Assembly (NCBI RefSeq): GCF_027587205.1
Contig: NZ_JAPDOD010000018.1
Location: forward strand, 98,854-162,853
From: Solirubrobacter ginsenosidimutans
Lineage (GTDB): Bacteria > Actinomycetota > Thermoleophilia > Solirubrobacterales > Solirubrobacteraceae
Length of the DNA: 64,000 bases
Direction: 5' to 3'
Part shown: positions 1 to 9,327 of the stretch, one piece after another
Layout: every line of letters begins with the position of its first letter
Numbering within the stretch: the first letter of the stretch is position 1
The notes under the pieces: model-generated
Told to the model about the DNA's origin: nothing
What the model saw: the letters and a program-made list of their open reading frames with translations, nothing else
The model's database searches: none
Program-made: the position numbers and the translations under genes

Positions 1-1075
1 CGGAGGAGAAGCGGCCGCCGTGGAGGGTGACCCGCTCGCGGATGCCGATCAGCTCGCGGCCCGCGGCGGCCGGCCCGTCGTCGCGGACGGTGATCTCCAG
101 CGTGCCCGGCATGAAGCGCAGGCGGACCTCCGCCCGGCCCGCGCCGCCGACCTCCAGCGCCGCGGCCAGCGCGTCCTGCACGACGCGGTAGGCGGTGACG
201 TCGATGCCCGCGGGCAGCTCGCGCTCCTCGCCCTCGACGTTGAGGGACACGGGGAGGCCCGCGGCGGCCGTCCGGCGCACGAGCGAGTGGACGTGCCGGA
301 GCGACGGCTGCGGCGCGAGTGACCGCTCGCCATCCTCCTGACGTAGGACGCCAAGCAGGCGGCGGAGCTCGTCCAGCGCCTCGCGGCCGGCGCTCTCGAT
401 CGCGCTGAACGCCGCGCGGGCGAGCTCCGGCCGCGTCAACGCCAGGCGGCGCGCGCCGGTGGCCTGCACGGTCATCGCGCTCAGCGCGTGGGCGACGACG
501 TCGTGCAGCTCACCCGCGATCCGCGTGCGCTCGTCCAGGACCGCGCGGCCGGCGGCGTCCTCGCTGTGGCGCTCGAGCAGCGCGGCCTTCTCGCGCAGCG
601 CGCGGTTGAGCGCCGCGCGCGAGCGCAGCAGCCGGCCGACCACGATCGGCGCGACGAGCGAGATCGCGACGGTGAAGAGTCCGCCGGTGAGGGTCGCGTC
701 ATCGTCGTAGGGCAGCGTCCCGGCCAGGCACAGGGCGGTGCACGGGGCCAGCGCGAGCGTGACGGCGCGGCGCGAGCCGTGCGCGCCCAACCAGTAGGCC
801 GCGACGAACGGGCTCGCGAACGGCAGGAACATCTCCTCGTAGTAGGTGGGCGAGAGCACCGGGAGCAGCGCGAGCGCGCCGAACGTCACCAGCGCGCCCG
901 CGAGCGGCGCGCGGCGGCCGCCGACCAACGCCAGCGCGAGCGCACCCAGCAGCAGCGCGGCGAGCCCGCGGTACGGCGTGCCGGCGGGCACTGCGAAGGC
1001 GAGCTCGGCCCAGAACTCGAGCGCCAGCGCCACCCCGATCACGACCGGGAGGCGCGATCGAAGGCGGGCGAGCAT
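1..1075 (-). CDS. Sensor histidine kinase, NarL/LiaS type (C-terminus beyond left edge)
   Basis: Two-component sensor kinase that would autophosphorylate on His and pass phosphate to a NarL/FixJ-type regulator outside the window. I translated the reverse strand from the ATG at 1075-1073, which gives about 358 residues before the edge. The first ~170 residues hold hydrophobic membrane segments. A short coiled linker follows, then the HisKA_3 box ERTRIAGELHDVVAHALSAM with the phospho-His in LHDVV, and then a HATPase domain with ITVRDDGP and, close to the edge, IRERVTLHGGRFSS. The last motif normally lies near the C-terminus, so little is missing. It is divergent from the ABC exporter at 1232-4377. 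Kinases of this class often control such a neighbouring exporter, so that is the likely role (inference). Confidence 0.85.
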   Translation of the reverse strand, partial: MLARLRSRLPVVIGVALALEFWAELAFAVPAGTPYRGLAALLLGALALALVGGRRAPLAGALVTFGALALLPVLSPTYYEEMFLPFASPFVAAYWLGAHGSRRAVTLALAPCTALCLAGTLPYDDDATLTGGLFTVAISLVAPIVVGRLLRSRAALNRALREKAALLERHSEDAAGRAVLDERTRIAGELHDVVAHALSAMTVQATGARRLALTRPELARAAFSAIESAGREALDELRRLLGVLRQEDGERSLAPQPSLRHVHSLVRRTAAAGLPVSLNVEGEERELPAGIDVTAYRVVQDALAAALEVGGAGRAEVRLRFMPGTLEITVRDDGPAAAGRELIGIRERVTLHGGRFSS

Positions 1076-1231
1076 CCGGGGAAGTCTGACGTGCGGCTAC
1101 CCGTATGTCCTCGTCAAACGGGACGATCTCCGCGTCATCCCTGAGGATGACCCGCCGTCGTCCTCGTGCGGATCGACAATCCTCACTGGGGCCGACGACG
1201 CGAGACCTTCGGCCTGGGAGCTTTCTCGTCA

Positions 1232-1990
1232 ATGACCGCTCTCGCCTTCCTCCCCGAAACTGAGCTCGCCGCCGTCTCCGCCACCGCCCTCACCCGGACG
1301 TACGGTGAAGGCGGCAGCGCGGTTCGCGCGCTGCGGGGCGTTTCGATCGAGGTGCCGCAGGGCCAGTTCGCCGCCGTCATGGGTCCGTCGGGTTCGGGCA
1401 AGTCCACGCTGATGCACCTGCTCGCGGGGCTCGACACGCCGGACGCCGGCGCCGTCCACATCGCCGGCGAGGACATCACCCGCATGTCCGACCGCGAGCT
1501 CACCCGCCTGCGCCGCAAGCACATCGGCTTCGTCTTTCAGTCCTTCAACCTGCTCCCGACGCTCTCCGCGGAGGAGAACGTGCTGCTGCCGCTGGCGATC
1601 GCCGGCCGCAAGCCCGAGCGTGACGTCGTCGACGAGCTGATGGAGAAGATGGGGCTCGCCGAGCGCCGCGACCACAAGCCCGCGCAGCTGTCCGGCGGCC
1701 AGCAGCAGCGCGTCGCCGTCGCCCGCGCGCTGATCTGCACCCCGACCGTGCTCTTCGCCGACGAGCCGACCGGCAACCTGGACTCCGCGGCGGGCGCGGG
1801 TGTGCTCGAGCTGCTGCGCAGCGCGTCCGACGTCGACGGCCAGACCACCGTCATGGTCACGCACGACGCCCGCGCCGCCGCGACCGCCGACCGCGTCCTG
1901 TTCCTCGCCGACGGCCGCGTCGTGGCCGATCTCTCCGGCCCGACCGAGGAGCAGATCCTCGACGCGATGAAAGATGCCGCGCGCGCATGA
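1232..1990 (+). CDS. ABC transporter ATP-binding protein, MacB/LolD type
   Basis: Nucleotide-binding subunit of an FtsX-type exporter (LolD/MacB/FtsE class, usually moving peptides, lipoproteins or antibiotics rather than importing). The 252 residues contain the Walker A GPSGSGKST, the Q-loop FVFQSFN, the signature LSGGQQQRVAVARAL, the Walker B VLFADEPTGNLD and the switch His in VTHDA. An in-frame start exists at 1166. I prefer the ATG at 1232 because GGGAG lies 11 nt upstream and the extra residues resemble no family member. Its stop overlaps the permease start (ATGA at 1987-1990), so the two are translationally coupled. The substrate cannot be told from the sequence. Confidence 0.93.
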   Translation: MTALAFLPETELAAVSATALTRTYGEGGSAVRALRGVSIEVPQGQFAAVMGPSGSGKSTLMHLLAGLDTPDAGAVHIAGEDITRMSDRELTRLRRKHIGFVFQSFNLLPTLSAEENVLLPLAIAGRKPERDVVDELMEKMGLAERRDHKPAQLSGGQQQRVAVARALICTPTVLFADEPTGNLDSAAGAGVLELLRSASDVDGQTTVMVTHDARAAATADRVLFLADGRVVADLSGPTEEQILDAMKDAARA

Positions 1991-4377
1991 TCCGCGTCGC
2001 ACTGAAGGGACTGGCCGCTCGCCCGGTGCGAACGGCGCTGACCACGCTCGCCATCGTCGTGGGCGTCGCGTTCGTCTGCGCGGCCTACACGCTGACCGAC
2101 ACGATGAGCGGCGCGGCGGATTCGCTCACCCACGCCGCCTACGACGGCACCGACGCTGTCGTGGTCACCAAGACCGCCTTCCGGGGGTCCCAGACCGCCG
2201 ACGTGCGCGCGCAGGCGCCGACGATCTCCGCCGGCGCACTGGAGCAGGTTCGCCACGCGCAGGGCGTCGCCCTCGCGGTCGGTGACATCACCGACACCGC
2301 CCAGATCATCGGGACCGACGGCAAGCCCGTGGGCACCGGGCCGTACTTCGGCGTCGGGTTCGACGCCAAGACCCCGGGGGCGGAGCGGTTGACGCCGTTC
2401 CGCCTGTACGACGGCGCGTGGGCGACCGGGCCCGGCCAGGTCGTGATCGATCGCGCGACCGCGTCGTCGGAGCACTATGCGGTCGGCGACCGCATCAAGG
2501 TCGCGGCCCGCGGCGACGCGGAGACGGTGACCGTCACCGGCATCGCGAACTTCGCCGACGTCAAGTCGCTCGGCAAGGCGAGCGCGGCGATCTTCGACCT
2601 CGAGACCGCGCGGACGCTGTTCGTCAAGGACGGCTACGACCGCATCCTCGTCGGTGCGCACAAGCGCTCGGACATCCGCGCGTCGATCCACGCCGCCGTT
2701 CCGACCGCGGAGCTCCGCAGCGCGGCCGACGACGACCGCTTCACCTTCGACTCGCTCGAGCTGTTCGTGGACATCATCCGGACGGTGCTGCTGGCGTTCG
2801 CGGGTGTGGCCGTGCTGGTCGGAGCGTTCACGATCTTCAACTCGCTCTCGATCACCGTCGCGCAGCGCACGAAGGAGTTCGGGCTGCTGCGGATGGTCGG
2901 CGCGACCCGTCGCCAGGTGCGCTTCGGCGTGTTGCTGGAAGCGCTGCTCGTGGGCCTGCTCGCTTCAGCTTTGGGGATCGGCGTGGGCCTCGGGCTCGCC
3001 GCCGGCCTGAACCAGATCTTCGTCGCGCTCGGCATGGACCTGCCCGCGGAAGGCCTCGAGCTCGCGACGCGCACGATCGTCGTGTCGTTGCTCGTGGGCA
3101 CGCTCACGACGATCCTCGCCGCCGCCATTCCCGCACGGCGCGCCACGCGGATCGCCCCGGTCGCCGCGCTGCGCGACAGCACGGCGCCCGTCCGGGTCCG
3201 CCTCTTCGCCCGCGCCGTGCGCGGCGTGGCGGGCGTCGTGGGTCGTCCCGCCGCCGGTCTCGGCGGGGCGGCCGGCCGGCTCGCCCGCGACAACGCCATG
3301 CGCAACCCCGGCCGCACCGCCGTCACCGCCAGTGCGCTGATGATCGGCGTCGCGCTCGTGACCGCGGTCACCATCGTCGCCCAGGGCCTGCAGGACCAGG
3401 GCCGCGGCCAGCTCGCGGACACGGTCCAGGCCCGCTCGATCGTCACCGCGTCCGACGGCTGGTCGCCGATCGATCCCAAGGTCGAGCAGGCCGTCAAAGC
3501 GGCGCCCGGTGTGGAAAGTGTCAGCTCGCTGCGCCAGGACGGCGCACTCGTGTTCGGCAAACAGGAAGGCATCAACGCCGTCGATCCGGCATCGATCGCA
3601 CGGCTGTTCAACTACGACTGGAAGGAGGGAGGCCCAGAGGCACTCTCAACTCTCGGAGGTGACGGGGCGATCGTGAACGACGGCTTCGCCAAGGAGCATG
3701 GCCTCGGCGTCGGCTCGTCGTTCGCGATCACCTCTATGCGCGGGAAGCAGCTGCAGCTGACCGTGCGCGCGATCGAGCAGTCCCCGGCGTTCGACGTGCT
3801 CAGCCTCGGGCCGATCACGATCTCGCACGCCGCGTACGACACGGCGTTCGACCAGCAGCGCAACCGCCTCACGTTCGTCGACGGGCCGCCGGATGCGGTC
3901 GCCAAGGCGCTCGCGGCCTTCCCGAACGCCAAGGTCGAGGGCAAGGACGCCTTCATCGACTCCCAGACCGCGTGGATCGGGCAGATCCTGGCGGTGCTGT
4001 GGGTGCTGCTGGCGCTCGCCGTGATCGTCTCGCTGTTCGGCATCGTCAACACCCTCGTGCTGTCGACGTTCGAGCGCACGCGGGAACTCGGCACCCTGCG
4101 CGCGCTGGGCTTCAGCCGCCGCCAGGTGCGCCGGATGGTGCGCCACGAGAGCGTCATCACGGCCCTGATCGGCGCGGTGCTCGGGATCGCCGCGGGCCTC
4201 GTGCTCGCCGCCGGCGTCGTGGCCTGGCTCGGCCAGTACGGCCTCAGCTACGCGGTCCCCGCCCCGAGCCTCGTCGCCGTGGCGATCATCGCCGCCCTCG
4301 CGGGTGTGATCGCTGCCGCCCTACCCGCCCGCCGGGCCGCACGGATCGACATCCTCAAGGCCCTGGCCTACGAATGA
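1987..4377 (+). CDS. FtsX-like ABC permease, double-domain
   Basis: Membrane subunit (796 aa) paired with the ATPase just upstream. A first transmembrane helix at about residues 15-37 is followed by a large extracytoplasmic MacB_PCD-like region, a three-helix FtsX domain (about 265-385, with the cytoplasmic loop QRTKEFGLLRMVGATRRQV), a second helix near 445 with another extracytoplasmic domain, and a final FtsX domain (about 670-790, with ERTRELGTLRALGFSRRQVR). Two FtsX units in one chain is the usual build of actinobacterial members, so one chain could serve as the whole membrane part. The gene ends 119 bp before a convergent kinase, and a palindromic element fills the gap. Confidence 0.92.
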   Translation: MIRVALKGLAARPVRTALTTLAIVVGVAFVCAAYTLTDTMSGAADSLTHAAYDGTDAVVVTKTAFRGSQTADVRAQAPTISAGALEQVRHAQGVALAVGDITDTAQIIGTDGKPVGTGPYFGVGFDAKTPGAERLTPFRLYDGAWATGPGQVVIDRATASSEHYAVGDRIKVAARGDAETVTVTGIANFADVKSLGKASAAIFDLETARTLFVKDGYDRILVGAHKRSDIRASIHAAVPTAELRSAADDDRFTFDSLELFVDIIRTVLLAFAGVAVLVGAFTIFNSLSITVAQRTKEFGLLRMVGATRRQVRFGVLLEALLVGLLASALGIGVGLGLAAGLNQIFVALGMDLPAEGLELATRTIVVSLLVGTLTTILAAAIPARRATRIAPVAALRDSTAPVRVRLFARAVRGVAGVVGRPAAGLGGAAGRLARDNAMRNPGRTAVTASALMIGVALVTAVTIVAQGLQDQGRGQLADTVQARSIVTASDGWSPIDPKVEQAVKAAPGVESVSSLRQDGALVFGKQEGINAVDPASIARLFNYDWKEGGPEALSTLGGDGAIVNDGFAKEHGLGVGSSFAITSMRGKQLQLTVRAIEQSPAFDVLSLGPITISHAAYDTAFDQQRNRLTFVDGPPDAVAKALAAFPNAKVEGKDAFIDSQTAWIGQILAVLWVLLALAVIVSLFGIVNTLVLSTFERTRELGTLRALGFSRRQVRRMVRHESVITALIGAVLGIAAGLVLAAGVVAWLGQYGLSYAVPAPSLVAVAIIAALAGVIAAALPARRAARIDILKALAYE

Positions 4378-4390
4378 CAACTTAAACCCC

Positions 4391-4500
4391 ACCTAAGGGG
4401 TCTGGCCCCATATCTCGCGCTTAGGTTTCAAACGGCCCGTGTAGAGCCGTTTCGACCTAAAGGCAACCTAAGGGGTCTGACCCCTTAGGGGCCCTTTAGG
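4391..4500. repeat. Paired palindromic element in a convergent intergenic gap (copy 1)
   Basis: The gap between two convergent genes contains an imperfect copy at 4391-4410, a hairpin AAACGGC...GCCGTTT at 4430-4452, and a perfect 23-bp palindrome at 4467-4489 with arms CCTAAGGGGTC and GACCCCTTAGG around a central T. The last palindrome is nested in an outer stem, CCTAAAGG at 4456-4463 with CCTTTAGG at 4493-4500, and that outer stem contains the stop codon of the minus-strand kinase. Related elements occur at 26597-26689 and 49865-49932. The likely role is bidirectional termination or mRNA 3'-end protection, or a REP-type mobile palindrome. There is no poly-T tract. Confidence 0.75.
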
Positions 4501-6199
4501 CGCTGCGGGTGCGGGCGCCGTCGAGCGTGGAGCGGACGGCGCGGAGGAGGTCGTCGCCGTCGAAGGGCTTCGCCAGGAACGCGGTGGCCGGGTCGTCGGA
4601 GCCGGCGATCGTCGTGTCTCCCGTGTAGCCGGAGACGAAGACCACGGGTAGGTCGGGGCGGCGCTCGCGGGCGGCCACGGCCAGCTCGACGCCGCTCATC
4701 CCCGGCATCACGACGTCGGTGACGAGCACGTCGGCGGCGTCCAGGCGTTCCAGCGCCACCGCGCCGGACTCGACCGACACCACCTGATAGCCGGCGGCGT
4801 AGAGCAGCCGGCCCGTCAGCACCCGCACGGCGTCGGCGTCCTCGACCACCAGCACGGTTTCGCCGCTCCCGCGCGGGGCGGAGGACGAAGGCTCGTCGTC
4901 GCTCGCCCGCCGCACCGCGGGCAGCAGCACGGTGACGGTCGTCCCCTCGCCCGGCTCGGACGCGAGCTCGATCCGCCCGCGGGCGTTGGTGACGATGCCG
5001 TAGACCGTCGCGAGCCCGAGCCCGACGCCGTGGCCGGAGACCGCCTTGGTCGTGAAGAACGGCTCGAAGGCGTGGGCGGTCACCTCGCGCGCCATCCCGC
5101 GGCCCGTGTCCTGCACGGTCAGCCGAACCGCGCGCGAGGACGGGCTGGTCTGGTCGCGCATGACGGCGTTCTCGGCCTTGATGATCAACTGCCCGCCGTC
5201 GGGCATGGCCTCGCGGGAGTTCAGCGACAGGCTCATCAGCACCTGTTCGAGCTGGCTGCGGTCGGCCTCGACGTCCCACAGCCGGTCGTCGCACTCGACG
5301 GTGAGGTCGATCTCGTCGCCCAGCGTGCGCTGCAGCAGCAACTCGACGCCCTCGATCACCCGCCGCAGGGAGAGCACCTCGGGCGTCCCGGACTGGCGAC
5401 GGCTGAAGAGCAGCAGCCGCCGCGTCAGCTCGCTCGCGCGCCGCGACGCGGTGATGATCTGGTCCATGTCACCCGCGGGGCGCGAGCCGTCGGTGAGCTC
5501 CTTGCGGACGAACTGCGCGTAGTTGGCGATCACCGCGAGCAGGTTGTTGAAGTCGTGCGCGACGCCACCCGCGAGCTGCCCGACCGCCTCTAGGCGCTGC
5601 GCTTCCCGCAGGCGCGCCTCCAGGCGGCTGTGGTGGGTGATGTCGGTGGCGACGCCGCCGATGCCGTAGAGGTCGCCCGTGTCGTCGTCGATCAGCGGGA
5701 ACTTGACCGAGAGGAACGTCCGGGTCGTGTCGCCGTGGCGGACCTCCTCCTGCAGCTCGATCGGCCGCCGGTCGGACATCACGCGCAGGTCGTCGACGCG
5801 CATGCGCTCGGAGATGTCCGGCGGCAGCACGTCGCGGTCCAGCCGGCCGACGAGCTCCACCGCCGGGCGGCCGTGGAGCATCTCGAACGCGCGGTTGACG
5901 AGCAGGTAGCGCCCGTCGGGGTCCTTGAGGAAGATCGCTGCCGGCGTGTTGTCGAGCACCGCGCGCAGCGCCCGCGGGTCGGCGTGGCGCAGGACGACCA
6001 GCTCGTAGTCGCCCATCGGGTGCGTCGTCACGTCGAGGCCGGCGGGGAGCTCGCCGAGCGGCTCACCCACCGGGTCGCGACCGAGGATCGCCCGTGCCCG
6101 TTCGTTCGCGAACACGGCAACGCCAGAGGCATCCGTCCCCACCATGGCGTCGGGAGCAGCCTCGAGCAAGTCCTCGAACTTCGGGGGGCCGATGGGCAT
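4496..6199 (-). CDS. PAS-domain hybrid sensor histidine kinase with C-terminal receiver
   Basis: Soluble hybrid kinase of 567 aa from the ATG at 6199. In order: a PAS domain (about 6-75), a second PAS/PAC (about 78-190) with NRAFEMLHGR and ending GVATDITHH, a HisKA domain with the phospho-His in GGVAHDFNNLL (about residue 215), a HATPase with DTGRGM and HGVGLGLATVYGIV, and a receiver domain (about 447-560) with phospho-Asp in VTDVVMPGMSG and the conserved Lys in LAKPF. No transmembrane segment is visible, so it should sense a cytoplasmic signal. A longer in-frame start at 6265 would overlap typA by 32 bp, so the shorter form is preferred. It lies just downstream of typA on the same strand. 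Confidence 0.88.
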   Translation of the reverse strand: MPIGPPKFEDLLEAAPDAMVGTDASGVAVFANERARAILGRDPVGEPLGELPAGLDVTTHPMGDYELVVLRHADPRALRAVLDNTPAAIFLKDPDGRYLLVNRAFEMLHGRPAVELVGRLDRDVLPPDISERMRVDDLRVMSDRRPIELQEEVRHGDTTRTFLSVKFPLIDDDTGDLYGIGGVATDITHHSRLEARLREAQRLEAVGQLAGGVAHDFNNLLAVIANYAQFVRKELTDGSRPAGDMDQIITASRRASELTRRLLLFSRRQSGTPEVLSLRRVIEGVELLLQRTLGDEIDLTVECDDRLWDVEADRSQLEQVLMSLSLNSREAMPDGGQLIIKAENAVMRDQTSPSSRAVRLTVQDTGRGMAREVTAHAFEPFFTTKAVSGHGVGLGLATVYGIVTNARGRIELASEPGEGTTVTVLLPAVRRASDDEPSSSAPRGSGETVLVVEDADAVRVLTGRLLYAAGYQVVSVESGAVALERLDAADVLVTDVVMPGMSGVELAVAARERRPDLPVVFVSGYTGDTTIAGSDDPATAFLAKPFDGDDLLRAVRSTLDGARTRSA

Positions 6200-6233
6200 C
6201 TGTGCCAGTTGCGGCCCTAGTGTAGGCGGGGAA

Positions 6234-8057
<1,824 letters not shown>

Positions 8058-8087
8058 GAGCGGCGAAGGAAGATAGAAGAGTCACGA

Positions 8088-8119
8088 GTATGCGCTGTGC
8101 GTATACGTCGTGTGTATAG
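8088..8119 (+). promoter_or_regulatory. Probable PadR operator/promoter
   Basis: The short typA-padR gap contains a dyad GTATGCGC-TGT-GCGTATAC at 8088-8106 with one mismatch. A further GTATA half-site follows at 8114-8118, 13 bp after the GTATA at 8101. PadR-family repressors typically bind such AT-containing inverted repeats over their own promoters. The stretch is strikingly AT-richer than its surroundings and ends 10 bp before the padR ATG, so it probably also supplies the -10 region of the regulator/exporter operon. The assignment as an operator is inference. Confidence 0.5.
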
Positions 8120-8128
8120 TTGGTCTTC

Positions 8129-8653
8129 ATGGGCATCGGATCGACCTTCCTGGGGCTGCTCGAGGGCGGCCCGCGCCACGGCTACGACCTCAAGCGGGCC
8201 TACGACGAGCGGTTCGGGGCGGACCGTCCTTTGAGCTACGGGCAGGTGTACGCGACGCTCGCCCGGCTGTTGAAGAACGGGCTGGTGGAGGTCGACGGGG
8301 TCGAGCCGGGGGCCGGGCCGGAGCGCAAGCGCTACGCGATCACGGACGCCGGCGTGACCGACGTCGAGCAGTGGCTGAGCGAGCCTGAGAAGCCCGAGCC
8401 GTACCTGCAGAGCGTGCTCTATTCGAAGGTCGTATTGGCGCTGCTGACGGGGCGCAGCGCCACGGAGTTGCTCGACGCGCAGAGTTCTGAGCACCTGCGA
8501 TTGATGCGCGAGTTGACGGCGCGCAAGCGCGGTGGGGACATCGCGGATCAGCTGATCTGCGACCACGCGCTCTTTCACCTGGAGGCCGATCTGCGCTGGC
8601 TGGAGCTGACCGCGGCGCGGCTGGACGCGCTGGCGGGGGAGGTGGCGGCATGA
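8129..8653 (+). CDS. PadR-family transcriptional regulator
   Basis: Winged-helix repressor, 174 aa from the ATG at 8129 (a TTG nine bases upstream is also in frame). The N-terminal PadR domain shows the family pattern LLEGGPRHGYDLKRAYDERF followed by LSYGQVYATLARLLKNGLVE and the wing KRYAITDAGV. The C-terminal half is the helical VirA-like dimerisation domain (Vir_act_alpha_C type). It is coupled by an ATGA overlap to the following ABC ATPase and heads a three-gene operon. The family usually represses an adjacent exporter until a small ligand binds, and the dyad upstream suggests autoregulation. The ligand is unknown. Confidence 0.9.
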   Translation: MGIGSTFLGLLEGGPRHGYDLKRAYDERFGADRPLSYGQVYATLARLLKNGLVEVDGVEPGAGPERKRYAITDAGVTDVEQWLSEPEKPEPYLQSVLYSKVVLALLTGRSATELLDAQSSEHLRLMRELTARKRGGDIADQLICDHALFHLEADLRWLELTAARLDALAGEVAA

Positions 8654-9327
8654 GCCTGTTGAGCGCGCGGGGATTGTCGAAGACCTATGGCGCGACGCCG
8701 GCGCTCGTGGGCGCGGAGTTCTCGATCGACGCCGGCGAGGTCGTCGCCGTGATGGGCCCGAGCGGGTCGGGCAAGTCGACGCTGCTGCACGTGGTGGCGG
8801 GGATCGTGCCGCCCGACGCCGGCACCGTGATGTACGACGGACGCGAGCTGTCGGCGATGTCCGACGTCGAGCGGTCGGCGCTGCGGCGCTCCGAGTTCGG
8901 GTTCGTGTTCCAGTTCGGGCAGCTGGTGCCTGAGCTGTCCTGTCGCGAGAACGTCGCGCTGCCGCTGCGGCTCGACGGGGTGTCGCGGCGCTCGGCGGAG
9001 GCGCGGGCGGACGAGTTGCTGGCGTCTTTGGAGGTGTCGGGCGTGGCCGGGCAGCGGCCCGGGACGGTGTCCGGCGGCGAGGGCCAGCGGGTGGCGGTGG
9101 CGCGGGCGCTGGCGACCGACCCGCGGGTGCTGTTCGCCGACGAGCCGACGGGCGCGCTGGACTCGTTGAACGGCGAGCGGGTGATGGATCTGCTGACGGG
9201 CGCCGCGCGAGAGCGCGGAACCGCCGTCGTCCTCGTCACCCATGAGGCGCGCGTGGCCGCGTACTCGGATCGCGAGATCGTCGTCCGCGACGGGCGCACG
9301 CTCGGCGTCGAGCGCGTCTCGTCATGA
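8650..9327 (+). CDS. ABC transporter ATP-binding protein, MacB/LolD type
   Basis: ATPase subunit (225 aa) of the PadR-linked exporter. It has Walker A GPSGSGKST, signature VSGGEGQRVAVARAL, Walker B LFADEPTGALD and switch His VTHEA, so all catalytic motifs are intact. It overlaps both neighbours by four bases (padR stop at 8653, permease start at 9324), which indicates one transcript with coupled translation. It is a paralogue of the ATPase at 1232-1990 but is controlled by a one-component regulator instead of a sensor kinase. The substrate is unknown. A drug or peptide efflux role is the usual inference for PadR-controlled FtsX-type systems. Confidence 0.93.
   Translation: MSLLSARGLSKTYGATPALVGAEFSIDAGEVVAVMGPSGSGKSTLLHVVAGIVPPDAGTVMYDGRELSAMSDVERSALRRSEFGFVFQFGQLVPELSCRENVALPLRLDGVSRRSAEARADELLASLEVSGVAGQRPGTVSGGEGQRVAVARALATDPRVLFADEPTGALDSLNGERVMDLLTGAARERGTAVVLVTHEARVAAYSDREIVVRDGRTLGVERVSS

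Noticed and set aside
1166..1231. Upstream start of the first ABC ATPase at 1166
   Set aside because: The 22 extra residues resemble no family N-terminus, and the ATG at 1232 has a ribosome binding site.
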